Below are positions 1-8,536 of a stretch of DNA of 64,000 bases, in pieces. The stretch covers positions 1 through 64,000 of the forward strand of contig NZ_JAPZSY010000012.1 in NCBI RefSeq assembly GCF_027532025.1. The letters are read 5' to 3'. Position 1 is the first letter of the stretch; the number at the start of each line of letters is the position of its first letter. This stretch comes from Inhella sp. Lineage in GTDB: Bacteria; Pseudomonadota; Gammaproteobacteria; Burkholderiales; Burkholderiaceae_C. Under the pieces are notes generated by a model. That model had not been told where the DNA came from and did no database searches. It worked only from the letters and a program-made list of their open reading frames with translations. A program made the translations under genes and the position numbers.

Positions 1-102
1 TTCAACCATCACCGACTGATGGAACCCCTGGGCTACCTACCGCCAGCCGAGTTCGAGGCCAACTACCATCGACAACGCGCTGGTCAGGCCGCGACCGTCT
101 GA
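1..102 (+). CDS. IS3-family transposase (OrfB / integrase core), C-terminal fragment cut by window edge
   Basis: Frame 1 reads FNHHRLMEPLGYLPPAEFEANYHRQRAGQAATV*, a typical C-terminus of IS3-family OrfB (R.H..LGY.sPaeFE..Y). Confidence 0.85.
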   Translation, partial: FNHHRLMEPLGYLPPAEFEANYHRQRAGQAATV

Positions 103-140
103 CTTAAACCAACGGGCCCCCGCGAAACCCGGGGCGGTTC
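103..140 (+). mobile_element. Right terminal region / inverted repeat of an IS3-family insertion sequence
   Basis: Sequence after the transposase stop, ...aacgggcccccgcgaaacccggggcggttca, ends in ..TCA. Its reverse complement TGAACCGCCCCGGGTTTC begins TGA.., as IS3-family termini do. The left end lies outside the window. Confidence 0.7.
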
Positions 141-147
141 AGAGATC

Positions 148-786
148 TTGATCGTCAGTGTGACGTTGATCCTCGCCTTCTTTGGCCATTCAGCGTGGAC
201 AAAGCATGTGGAGGCCCGCAGAGACATCAAGCTGCGAGAGATCCAAGATGAGACTCAGCGAGCCACATTGCTAGCGCTGCAGACCAACTCTCAGCAGTCG
301 ACTCAACAGATGAAGATCATGGCGGACGCACTTACGTCGTACGGCCGCCTACGGGACGTTGAAGCCCTTGCTCACGATGCGCACAACGACATCCTGAGGA
401 TGGCGCGCAGCGCAGACTCGGCGAAGGTTGGAGGCATTGAGATAAGCGGTGGGGCAGCGGTTTCCCTTGTCGAAAATGCGCGGCGCAAATCAGAAGAAGT
501 GCGCCTGGATGGCATCTACCGGATCGCAAGAGTGGATTGGTCAGGACCGACGGGTACACGTTTACGCATCTTGAATCTCTCAAGCGGAGAGGGCCTAGAT
601 GCTGACCTCCAGGACAACTTGAGTGGCGACTACAAGAAGGTCATTCAAGCCGCCGAGTGGGAGAGAAAGCCTGTTGCGCTGAGCATCAATGCCCGGCGTA
701 TCGGAGGTCAAGTTCGCGCTGCAGTTGTCGTGAAGGCCGAGGACGCACCGATACAGGCTGATCCCGCTGGTTCAGCATCCGCTTGA
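148..786 (+). CDS. Hypothetical protein with N-terminal hydrophobic segment; possibly 5'-truncated by the adjacent IS
   Basis: 212-aa ORF with TTG start 8 nt after the IS end; visibly lower GC than the rest of the window; no recognised domain. Confidence 0.55.
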   Translation: MIVSVTLILAFFGHSAWTKHVEARRDIKLREIQDETQRATLLALQTNSQQSTQQMKIMADALTSYGRLRDVEALAHDAHNDILRMARSADSAKVGGIEISGGAAVSLVENARRKSEEVRLDGIYRIARVDWSGPTGTRLRILNLSSGEGLDADLQDNLSGDYKKVIQAAEWERKPVALSINARRIGGQVRAAVVVKAEDAPIQADPAGSASA

Positions 787-847
787 CACTTGACTAGCCA
801 ACTTGCCTCTCCTGTCGAAAGGAGCGGCAAGGCTGGATGGATGGTCT

Positions 848-2134
848 TCAGCGCGGGGGCAAGTAGCGCCCCAACTCGTTCTTCGCGATGGTCACGCGGT
901 GCACCTCGTCCGGCCCGTCGGCCAGGCGCAGCGTGCGCGCGCCGCCGTAGAACTCGGCCAGGGGCGTGACGTCGCTGACGCCCGTGCCGCCGTGGGCTTG
1001 GATGGCCCAGTCGATGACCTGGCAGGCGACGTTGGGCGCCACGACCTTGATCATGGCGATCTCGTTCTTGGCCACCTTGTTGCCCACGGTGTCCATCATC
1101 CACGCGGCCTTGAGCGTGAGCAATCTGGCTTGCTCGATCATCAAGCGGCTTTGCGCCACGCGTTCGTGCCACACGCCTTGGGTGGCCAGGGGCTTTCCGA
1201 AGGCGACGCGGCTGCTCAGGCGCTCGCACATCAGGCGCAGCGCGCGTTCGCTCATGCCGATGAGGCGCATGCAGTGGTGGATGCGGCCGGGGCCGAGGCG
1301 GCCTTGGGCGATCTCGAAGCCGCGGCCTTCGCCCAGCAGCATGTTGGCGGCGGGCACGCGCACTCCTGAGAAGCGCATTTCGCAGTGGCCGTGCGGCGCA
1401 TCGTCCTGGCCGAAGACGGGCAGCGGGCGCACCACCTCGACGCCCGGGGTGTCGGCCGGCACGAGGATCATGGACTGGCGCTCGTGCTTGGGCGCCTCGG
1501 GGTTGCTTTGGCCCATGACGATGTAGATGGCGCAGCGCGGGTCGCCGGCGCCGCTGATCCACCACTTGCGGCCGTTGATGACGTAGTCGTCACCGTCGCG
1601 CTCGATGCGCGTGGCGATGTTGGTGGCGTCGCTGCTGGCCACGTCGGGCTCGGTCATGGCGAAGGCGCTGCGGATGCTGCCGGCCAGCAGGGGCTTCAAC
1701 CAACGCTCTTGCTGGGCGGGCGTGCCGTAGCGGGCCAGCACTTCCATGTTGCCGGTGTCGGGCGCGCTGCAGTTGAAGACCTCGCTGGCCCACAGCACGT
1801 GGCCCATGCGCTCGGCCAGGGGGGCGTACTCGGCGTTGGTGAGGCCCGCGCCGAGTGAGCGGGCGCCGCCGGGCCGCCCCAAGGCGCCCACGCCCCCTTG
1901 GGGGGCCGGACCCGTACTCGGGGCCCCGGGGGCCTCATCCGGCAGGAAGAGGTTCCACAGGCCTTCGGCCTGGGCTTCCTTCTTCAGCGTCTCGATGGTT
2001 TGCAGCGGCGTCCAGCGCTTGCCCGCCAAGGTGTTGGCGGCCAGCTCGTCGCGGGCGGCTTGCTCTTGGGGCTCGATGCGTTCGCGCATGAAGGCGTCCA
2101 CACGGGCCAGCAGGGCGTTGCCCTTGTCAGTCAT
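848..2134 (-). CDS. Acyl-CoA dehydrogenase family protein (with a 27-aa repeat-derived insertion)
   Basis: [22 protein letters not shown]..., [61 protein letters not shown] at 2146 is an alternative start. Confidence 0.93.
   Translation of the reverse strand: MTDKGNALLARVDAFMRERIEPQEQAARDELAANTLAGKRWTPLQTIETLKKEAQAEGLWNLFLPDEAPGAPSTGPAPQGGVGALGRPGGARSLGAGLTNAEYAPLAERMGHVLWASEVFNCSAPDTGNMEVLARYGTPAQQERWLKPLLAGSIRSAFAMTEPDVASSDATNIATRIERDGDDYVINGRKWWISGAGDPRCAIYIVMGQSNPEAPKHERQSMILVPADTPGVEVVRPLPVFGQDDAPHGHCEMRFSGVRVPAANMLLGEGRGFEIAQGRLGPGRIHHCMRLIGMSERALRLMCERLSSRVAFGKPLATQGVWHERVAQSRLMIEQARLLTLKAAWMMDTVGNKVAKNEIAMIKVVAPNVACQVIDWAIQAHGGTGVSDVTPLAEFYGGARTLRLADGPDEVHRVTIAKNELGRYLPPR
1853..1933. 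repeat. Palindromic REP-like element inserted in frame inside the acyl-CoA dehydrogenase gene
   Basis: GGCCgCCCCAAGG-N11-CCTTGGGGGGCC (1872-1907) within an 81-bp low-complexity block splitting LFLPDE...GAGLTN. Confidence 0.75.
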
Positions 2135-2142
2135 TCCAAAGT

Positions 2143-3228
2143 TCACGGCGCGATTCCTTGTTGGGCGAGGTGCCAGCCGAGTTGCGCCACCTGCGGCGCC
2201 AGCGCGCCTTGGGCCACGGCCTGCTGGCTGCTGGCGATGCCTTGCGCGGCCCGGGCGGCCACGCCTTGCATGATGGCCGCGAGGCGGAAGAGGTTGTAGG
2301 CGAAGTAGAAGTTCCAGCGCTGGCCCACCTGCAAGCCCGTGCGGGCCTCGTAGCGGGCGCAGTAGTCGCGCAGGGCGGGGATGCCTTGGGCCGCCAAGTC
2401 CACGCCGGCCAGCCCCCGCATGGGGCCCGGCGGGGCCACCCAGGCCAGCGCGTGGTAGGCGAAGTCGGCCAGGGGGTCGCCCAGGGTGGACAGCTCCCAG
2501 TCGAGCACGCCGATGACTGAGGTTGCCACGTTCGCTTGGTCGCGCGTCCACACCAGGTTGTCCAGCCGGTAGTCGCCGTGCACCAGGCGCGTGAGCACGG
2601 TGTCGGGCGCCGGGGCATTGGCGGGCAGCCACTCGATGAGGCGCTCCATCGCGTCGATGGCCGGGGCGTGCGCGCAGCTGGCGCGGTATTGCTTGGTCCA
2701 GCGGCCGAGCTGGCGGTCGTAGTAGTTGCCGGGGGCGCCGTAGTCGCGCAAGCCCGCGGCGTCGAGGTCCACCGTGTGGATGGCGGCGATGGTCGCGTTC
2801 ATGGCGTCGAAGATCGCGCCGCGCTGTTCGGGCGTGTGGGCTTTCAGGCGCGGGTCCCAGTGCACCTCGCCGTCCAGGTAGTCCATCACGTAGAAGGCGC
2901 GGCCCAACAGGGCTTCGTCTTCGCACAGCGCGTGCACGCGGGGCACGGGCACGGCGCTGCCGGCCAGGGCCGTCATCACGCGGGCTTCGCGCTCGATGGC
3001 GTGGGCCGTGGGCAGCAGCTGGGCCACGGGGCCGGGCTTGCAGCGCATCACGTAGGCCTTAGGCGGCGTGATGAGCTGGAAGGTGGGGTTGCTTTGGCCG
3101 CCGTTGAAACGGGCCACCGTCAACGGCCCTTGGAACCCGGCCACGTGGGCCTGCAGCCAAGCCTCGAGGGCCGGGACGTTCAACCAGGGCGTGTCGTCGG
3201 CCGCGCGGGTGCCGGCAAAGGAACTCAT
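2143..3228 (-). CDS. Phosphotransferase (APH) family protein, ACAD10/11-type, partner of the acyl-CoA dehydrogenase
   Basis: [32 protein letters not shown] and [19 protein letters not shown] kinase-like motifs. Confidence 0.9.
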   Translation of the reverse strand: MSSFAGTRAADDTPWLNVPALEAWLQAHVAGFQGPLTVARFNGGQSNPTFQLITPPKAYVMRCKPGPVAQLLPTAHAIEREARVMTALAGSAVPVPRVHALCEDEALLGRAFYVMDYLDGEVHWDPRLKAHTPEQRGAIFDAMNATIAAIHTVDLDAAGLRDYGAPGNYYDRQLGRWTKQYRASCAHAPAIDAMERLIEWLPANAPAPDTVLTRLVHGDYRLDNLVWTRDQANVATSVIGVLDWELSTLGDPLADFAYHALAWVAPPGPMRGLAGVDLAAQGIPALRDYCARYEARTGLQVGQRWNFYFAYNLFRLAAIMQGVAARAAQGIASSQQAVAQGALAPQVAQLGWHLAQQGIAP

Positions 3229-3281
3229 CGGGGGTCTCCTCGTTCGAGCCGCTGATCATCGCGCGGCCCATGGCCACAATC

Positions 3282-3304
3282 TGTCCCCCAGGCGACAACC
3301 TGGG
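3282..3304. promoter_or_regulatory. Candidate Crp/Fnr-type operator in the divergent intergenic region
   Basis: TGTCCCCCAGGCGACA (3282-3297, 6/8 half-site symmetry) overlaps CCCAGG-N6-CCTGGG (3287-3304, perfect arms), between APH and crp-like starts. Confidence 0.4.
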
Positions 3305-3335
3305 AACGACCCTGCCCTGGGCCCTCTACTGCGCC

Positions 3336-4043
3336 ATGACCGACGACCCCACGCTCGACCCCTTGCCCATCCTGCGCCGCCACCCCTGGTTCGCACAGTT
3401 GCCGGAGGCTTTGCAGCAGGCCGTGGTCGCACGCTCGCGGCCCATGCGTCTGGCGCATGGGCAACTGCTGTTCCGCCGGCGCGACCCGGCCGACGCTTGG
3501 TACGGCATCTTGCAAGGCGCCATCCGCATCGGCGCGGCCTCGGCCGAGGGGCGCGAACTGACGCTGACCTACCTGGAGCCGGGCGCCTGGTTCGGCGAGA
3601 TTTCGCTGTTCGACGGCGAGCCGCGCACGCACGACGGCCAGGCCCAGGGCGACACCGTGCTGCTGCGCGTGGCCCGGGCCGAGTTCGAGGCCCTGCTGGC
3701 CGAGCACCCGGCGCTGGCGCGCGCGCTGCTGCAGCTGCAAAGCCAGCGCCTGCGCATGATGTTTGGACTGATTGAGGCGGCCAGCCTGCTGCCCCTGCCG
3801 CAGCGCTTGGCGCAACAGCTGCTGAGCTTGGCCGACACCTACGGCGAGCCCGGCCCGCAGCCGGGCACGGTGCGCATCGCGCTGCGCCTGCCGCAAGACG
3901 CGCTGGGCCAGTTGCTGGGCACCAGCCGGCAGCGCATCAACCAGGCGCTGAAGGCCTGGGAGCGCGACGGCTGGCTGCAGCAGCGCTACGGCGAGATCGT
4001 GTTGCTGCGCCTGGACGCGCTGCGCGCCGAGGCCGGCGGCTGA
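3336..4043 (+). CDS. Crp/Fnr family transcriptional regulator
   Basis: cNMP-binding fold (WYGILQGAIRIG..., YLEPGAWFGEISLFDGEPRTHD) plus C-terminal HTH (LPQDALGQLLGTSRQRINQALKAWERDGWL). Confidence 0.92.
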   Translation: MTDDPTLDPLPILRRHPWFAQLPEALQQAVVARSRPMRLAHGQLLFRRRDPADAWYGILQGAIRIGAASAEGRELTLTYLEPGAWFGEISLFDGEPRTHDGQAQGDTVLLRVARAEFEALLAEHPALARALLQLQSQRLRMMFGLIEAASLLPLPQRLAQQLLSLADTYGEPGPQPGTVRIALRLPQDALGQLLGTSRQRINQALKAWERDGWLQQRYGEIVLLRLDALRAEAGG

Positions 4044-4064
4044 ACCGGCCCGGCTGGTCGGCGA

Positions 4065-4754
4065 TCACTCGCCGACGAGTTGCACCGCGTCGACTTCTTT
4101 GTAGCCCGAGCTGACCGCGTTGGCGAAGGTCAAACGCACGCCCACGATGGGCTTGTCGGTCTTGGGGAAGGTGTGCACCACCCAAGTCCGCGGGCCGCGC
4201 TCGTCGAGCTTGAAATCGCTGATGCCGCTCCACACGGCTTGCAGCCCACCGGCCTCGTCCACCAGCTCGACCTTGGTGATCGCCTTGACGGCGTGGTTGT
4301 TGGTCAGCACCGCCCGCACTTCGGTGGCGCGCACCGGCTTGGCGTAGCGGGTTTCGAGCCAGTCCAGGCCCATGTCTTGGCTTTGCTGGGACCACTCGTC
4401 GTGGTCAGGGGCGCCCACCGCCTTCCAAGCCTGGCCCTTGGTGGGATCTGCCTTCACGGCCTCGGGTTTGTCGCCGAAGCCGCTGCTGGCTTGTGCGCTC
4501 GTGGCCCATTGGGCCAGGCTGTCGCTGAGGTAGCGCTGCTCCATGTTGGCGTAGTCCAGCTTGGCTTGCAGTTGCGCCCGCTTGCGCTCCTCCTCGGTGG
4601 GTTCAGCGCTCACGGCCGGGCTCGGCGCCTGAGTCGGCGTGGCGGCGGGGGTCGGGGTCGCCGCGCCAGATGGAGGGGCGGGCTCCTTTTTGTTGCAGGC
4701 GGCCAGCACCACGACAACGGACAACAAGGCAACAACGAGGGTTCGCATGGGCAT
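4065..4754 (-). CDS. Lipoprotein with C-terminal discoidin-like (NADase-type glycan-binding) domain
   Basis: Lipobox LAAC; C-terminus AWKAVGAPDHDEWSQQ...WLETRYAKPVRATEVRAVLTNN...DFKLDERGPRTWVVHTFPKT resembles that domain family. Confidence 0.65.
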   Translation of the reverse strand: MPMRTLVVALLSVVVVLAACNKKEPAPPSGAATPTPAATPTQAPSPAVSAEPTEEERKRAQLQAKLDYANMEQRYLSDSLAQWATSAQASSGFGDKPEAVKADPTKGQAWKAVGAPDHDEWSQQSQDMGLDWLETRYAKPVRATEVRAVLTNNHAVKAITKVELVDEAGGLQAVWSGISDFKLDERGPRTWVVHTFPKTDKPIVGVRLTFANAVSSGYKEVDAVQLVGE

Positions 4755-4874
4755 CAGGAAGGAGGGAAGGAAAAAACGGGCGCGAGCGTAAGCGCTGCCG
4801 ACGGCTTCAAGCCGGGCACGCAGCCCTCAAACAAGGGCGTCCGTTGCGATTGGTAACAAGCGCCGCGCGGCGGT

Positions 4875-6116
4875 TCAGGCCAGCGCCAGGCCGGCCATGG
4901 CGCCCGCCGCCAGCAGCTGCGCCACCAGCGCGCCAGTGACCCAGCGCCCGTAGGCAGCCCCGCCCGCCGTGAAGGCCACGACGCTGCGCGTCAGGCCGTT
5001 GGCGCCCAGGGCGAGCAGCAGGCCGAGGATGAGGATGGAGGCCTGGATCCGGCCCTCGTGCGCCAAGCCAGCCAGGGACGGCAGGGCGGCGTGGGCGTCG
5101 GCCAAGCCCGCCAAGGCCGCGCCGCCCAAGGCACCGAGGTTGCCCATGGCATGCTGGGCCGCGCTGACGGCCACCGTGACGCCCGTGAGCAGGGCGGCGA
5201 GCAGCAAGGCCTCGCGCGGCCGCAGCGGACGGCGGCCAGCCGGCGCCGCCTCGGGCAGCTGGGCGGGCGCCAGCCACCAGCCCCAGGTCAGCGCCAGCAG
5301 CAGACCCGCCAAGGCCACCGGCGTCCAAGCGCGGGCGCCCTCGGGCGCCAGGGGCCACAGCATCAGCAAGGTTTGCAGCCAGGTGGCGGCGGTGGACATG
5401 ACCGCCGCCGCCGCGTGGGCCCGCACATCGCCGCCATGACGCCGCGCCTGCGCCCCCAGCGCCGCCACCGTGGCCGTGCTGGACACCAGCCCCCCCAGGA
5501 GGCCCGAGGCGAGCCAGCCGGCGCGCGACCCCAACAGGCGCAAGGCCACGTGCGCCAGCCCCTGCAGCGTCAACAGCACCAGCACCAGCCCGCCCAGCTG
5601 CCGGGCGCTGACCCCGCCGAGCCAGGCGAGCGGCTGCGCGGGCAACAAGGGCATGACCAGCAAGGCAATGGCGCCCAGCAGCAGCAGGTCGTGCAGCTCC
5701 TCTTCGCGCAAGACGCTGCGGGCGAAGTGGTGCAGCCGGGTGCGCAGCGCCAACAGGCCGGTGAGCACCAGCGCCGCCACGGCGGCGCCCATGGGCCGAT
5801 CCAAAGCCAGAGCACCGATGAGGTAGGTGGCCAGCAGGGCCAGTTCGGTGGTCAGGCCCGGGTCCTGCTGGCGTTGCCGCCACAAGGTGGCGGTTAGCAC
5901 GGCCGCCACGGCCAGCAACCCGGCGGCCACCAGCCAGGGCTCGGCCAGCCAGGCGGCCAGCACGCCCGCCATCGCGGCCACGGTGAAGGTGCGCAGGCCC
6001 GCCACGTCGCGGTCGGGGCCCTCGCCCTTGCGACGCTCGCGCTCCAGCCCCACCAGCAGGCCGCAGCCCAGGGCCACGGCCAAGCCAACGAGGGGCAGGC
6101 CTTCCAGCGTCATCAA
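4875..6116 (-). CDS. MgtC/SapB-like DUF4010 membrane protein
   Basis: N-terminal GLAVALGCGLLVGLERERRKGEGP..AGLRTFT typical of MgtC/DUF4010; many hydrophobic segments. Confidence 0.85.
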   Translation of the reverse strand: MMTLEGLPLVGLAVALGCGLLVGLERERRKGEGPDRDVAGLRTFTVAAMAGVLAAWLAEPWLVAAGLLAVAAVLTATLWRQRQQDPGLTTELALLATYLIGALALDRPMGAAVAALVLTGLLALRTRLHHFARSVLREEELHDLLLLGAIALLVMPLLPAQPLAWLGGVSARQLGGLVLVLLTLQGLAHVALRLLGSRAGWLASGLLGGLVSSTATVAALGAQARRHGGDVRAHAAAAVMSTAATWLQTLLMLWPLAPEGARAWTPVALAGLLLALTWGWWLAPAQLPEAAPAGRRPLRPREALLLAALLTGVTVAVSAAQHAMGNLGALGGAALAGLADAHAALPSLAGLAHEGRIQASILILGLLLALGANGLTRSVVAFTAGGAAYGRWVTGALVAQLLAAGAMAGLALA

Positions 6117-6448
6117 GCGTCGAAAAAGTAGGCCTTGGCGATCAAGCCGTCGCGCACCTCGTACACGGCCGCCACCTCGAAGGGCTCGGGCCGCACGCCG
6201 TGCACGCGCTCGTGGTCGAACACCTTGCTACCGACCACCAAGCGGCCCAGCAACTCGGCGTGCAGCGCCGGCAGGTTGAAGCGGTTCGCCGCGTAGTGCG
6301 CGGCCAGCGCGACCTTGCCTTGGATCGAGGGCTCGGCCGCGGGCGGCCGGTACAGCGCGATGTCCTCGCTGTAGCAGGCGATGAAGCGCGCCAGGTCGCG
6401 GGCGTTGTAGGCGTCGAGTTGTTCTTGGGCGAGTTGTTCGGGCGTCAT
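6113..6448 (-). CDS. Nuclear transport factor 2 / SnoaL-like (steroid delta-isomerase) family protein
   Basis: LDAYNARDLARFIACYSEDIALYRPP..., VAAVYEVRDGLIAKAYFF. Confidence 0.85.
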   Translation of the reverse strand: MTPEQLAQEQLDAYNARDLARFIACYSEDIALYRPPAAEPSIQGKVALAAHYAANRFNLPALHAELLGRLVVGSKVFDHERVHGVRPEPFEVAAVYEVRDGLIAKAYFFDA

Positions 6449-6464
6449 GGCCCGAGGATAACGA

Positions 6465-7895
6465 TCACCCGACTCGGCAGACCTTCAACATGTTCGTGCC
6501 GCCCGGGTAGCCCATGGGCTCGCCGCAGGTGATGGCGTAGGTGTCGCCCGGCATGAGCACGCCGCGGTCGACCAGTAGCTTCTCGGCCGCCAGCAGCGCC
6601 GTGTCGCGATCTTCGAACTTGGGCATGAGCAGCGGGTAGACGTTGCGGTACAGCGCCATCTTGCGCTGGCTGATGGGCTGCGTGGTCAGCGCAAAGATGG
6701 GCACCTTGATGCGGTGGCGGCTCATCCACAGCGCGGTGCTGCCCGACTCGGTCAGCGCCAGGATGGCCTTGCAGCCCAGGTGGTGCGCGGTGAACAGCGC
6801 GCCCATGGCGATGGACTGGTCGATGCGGGCGAAGCGGCGGTCGGCGAAGTCGGTCTCGATGCTGACGTACTCGGCGCGCTCGGCCTCGAGGGCGATGGCG
6901 GCCATCTGCTCGACGGTTTCGACCGGGAACTTGCCGGCCGCGGTTTCGGCGCTGAGCATCACGGCGTCGGTGCCGTCCAGCACGGCGTTGGCCACGTCGC
7001 TGACCTCGGCGCGCGTGGGCACCGGGTTGACGATCATGGACTCCATCATCTGCGTGGCGGTGATGGTCAGCTTGTCCATGTCGGCCGCCATCTTGATCAT
7101 GCGCTTTTGCAGCGCGGGCACGGCGGCGTTGCCCACCTCCACGGCCAAGTCACCGCGGGCGACCATGATGCCGTCGCTGGCCTTCAAGATGGCTTCCAGC
7201 TGCGGAATGGCTTCGCTGCGCTCGATTTTGGCGATCAGCGCCGCCTTGTGGCGATAGGGCTCGCCGGCCACGTTGGCCAGTTGGCGGGCCAGCTCCATGT
7301 CGGTGGCGTTCTTGGGGAAGCTGACGGCCAGGTACTCGCACTGGAAGGACATCGCGGTCTTGATGTCCTCCATGTCTTTGCCGGTCAGCGCCGGGGCCGT
7401 GAGGCCGCCGCCTTGCTTGTTGATGCCCTTGTTGTTGCTGAGCTCGCCACCCATCTTCACCGTGGTGTGCACGGCGGCGCCGCGCACCGCGTCCACCGTC
7501 AGCACCAGCAGGCCGTCGTTCAGCAGCAGGGTGTCGCCGGGCTTCACGTCGCGCGGCAGCTCTTTGTAGTCCAGGCCCACGGCGTTGACATCACCCGGCT
7601 CGGTGCGCTCGGCGTCCAGGACGAAGGGGGCGCCGTTCTCCAGCATGACCTTGCCTTCGGCGAACTTGCCGACGCGGATCTTGGGGCCCTGCAGGTCGGC
7701 CATGATGGCCACTTCTTTGCCCACGCGGCGCGCAGCCTCGCGCACCATGGTGGCGCGGTCGATGTGGTCCTGCGCTTTGCCGTGGCTGAAGTTCAGGCGC
7801 ACGACGTCAACGCCGGCGCGGATCAGGCGCTCCAGCATCTCGGGGGTGTTGGAGGCGGGGCCCAGGGTGGCGACGATCTTGGTGGCGCGGGTCAT
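6465..7895 (-). CDS. pyk: Pyruvate kinase
   Basis: RATKIVATLGPASNTPEML, VVRLNFSHG, IMVARGDLAVEVG, ATQMMESMI, TAAGKFPVETVE. Confidence 0.97.
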   Translation of the reverse strand: MTRATKIVATLGPASNTPEMLERLIRAGVDVVRLNFSHGKAQDHIDRATMVREAARRVGKEVAIMADLQGPKIRVGKFAEGKVMLENGAPFVLDAERTEPGDVNAVGLDYKELPRDVKPGDTLLLNDGLLVLTVDAVRGAAVHTTVKMGGELSNNKGINKQGGGLTAPALTGKDMEDIKTAMSFQCEYLAVSFPKNATDMELARQLANVAGEPYRHKAALIAKIERSEAIPQLEAILKASDGIMVARGDLAVEVGNAAVPALQKRMIKMAADMDKLTITATQMMESMIVNPVPTRAEVSDVANAVLDGTDAVMLSAETAAGKFPVETVEQMAAIALEAERAEYVSIETDFADRRFARIDQSIAMGALFTAHHLGCKAILALTESGSTALWMSRHRIKVPIFALTTQPISQRKMALYRNVYPLLMPKFEDRDTALLAAEKLLVDRGVLMPGDTYAITCGEPMGYPGGTNMLKVCRVG

Positions 7896-7972
7896 GACGA
7901 TGTAACTCGGTTACGCAGTCTTGCGATTATGCGATTACATGCGCCGGCCGTGTGCACGGTCTGGGGCCGCGA

Positions 7973-8437
7973 TCAGCGCTCCAGCGGCAAGGGGCTGTTT
8001 TTGAGGCAGCGCAGCACGAAGCTGGACTTGCTGTGGCGGATGCCCGGAATCCGGTAGAGCCGCTCGCGCAACAGGCGCTCGTAGTCCTGGGTGTCGCGCA
8101 CGGCGATGCGGATGAGGTAGTCGTAGTCGCCCGACACCAGATAGGCCTCGAGCACCTCCGGGATCTCGGCCAGCGCGCGGCCGAAGGCGAACAAGGTGTC
8201 GTCGGAGTGGCTGTCCAGGGTGAGTTGGACGATCACCGTGTCGCCCAGGCCCAAGCGGCCCGCATTCAGGCGCACCGTGTAGCCCTCGATCACGCCGTCG
8301 GCCTCCAGCCGCTTGACCCGCGCCCAGCAGGGCGAGGCCGACAACCCCACCGCCTTGCCCAACTCGGCCAAGCTCAGTCGCGAATCGCGTTGCAGCTCGC
8401 GCAGGATGGCGCGATCGAAAGCATCCAGGGTTTTCAT
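7973..8437 (-). CDS. Lrp/AsnC family transcriptional regulator
   Basis: LDAFDRAILRELQRDSRLSLAELGKAVGLSASPCWARVKRLEADGVIEGY; ligand-binding RAM domain. Confidence 0.95.
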   Translation of the reverse strand: MKTLDAFDRAILRELQRDSRLSLAELGKAVGLSASPCWARVKRLEADGVIEGYTVRLNAGRLGLGDTVIVQLTLDSHSDDTLFAFGRALAEIPEVLEAYLVSGDYDYLIRIAVRDTQDYERLLRERLYRIPGIRHSKSSFVLRCLKNSPLPLER

Positions 8438-8461
8438 GCTGATTGGTTTCGTTTTTGAAGA

Positions 8462-8478
8462 TGAATGTTCTGCATTCA
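8462..8478. promoter_or_regulatory. Palindrome TGAATG-N5-CATTCA, candidate Lrp/AsnC-type operator
   Basis: Perfect 6-bp arms in the 99-bp divergent region between the Lrp-family gene and the AHAS gene. Confidence 0.35.
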
Positions 8479-8536
8479 ATCGACAAACGCAGCAAAACGG
8501 AAGCCTTTTCCGCGTCTTTTTCGGCAAATTCTTGCC

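Noticed and set aside
848-2926. 692-aa minus-strand ORF spanning the acyl-CoA dehydrogenase and upstream
   Set aside because: Residues before MTDKGN are low-complexity Arg/Pro/Ala and antisense to or out of frame with the APH gene; the real start is near 2134-2146.
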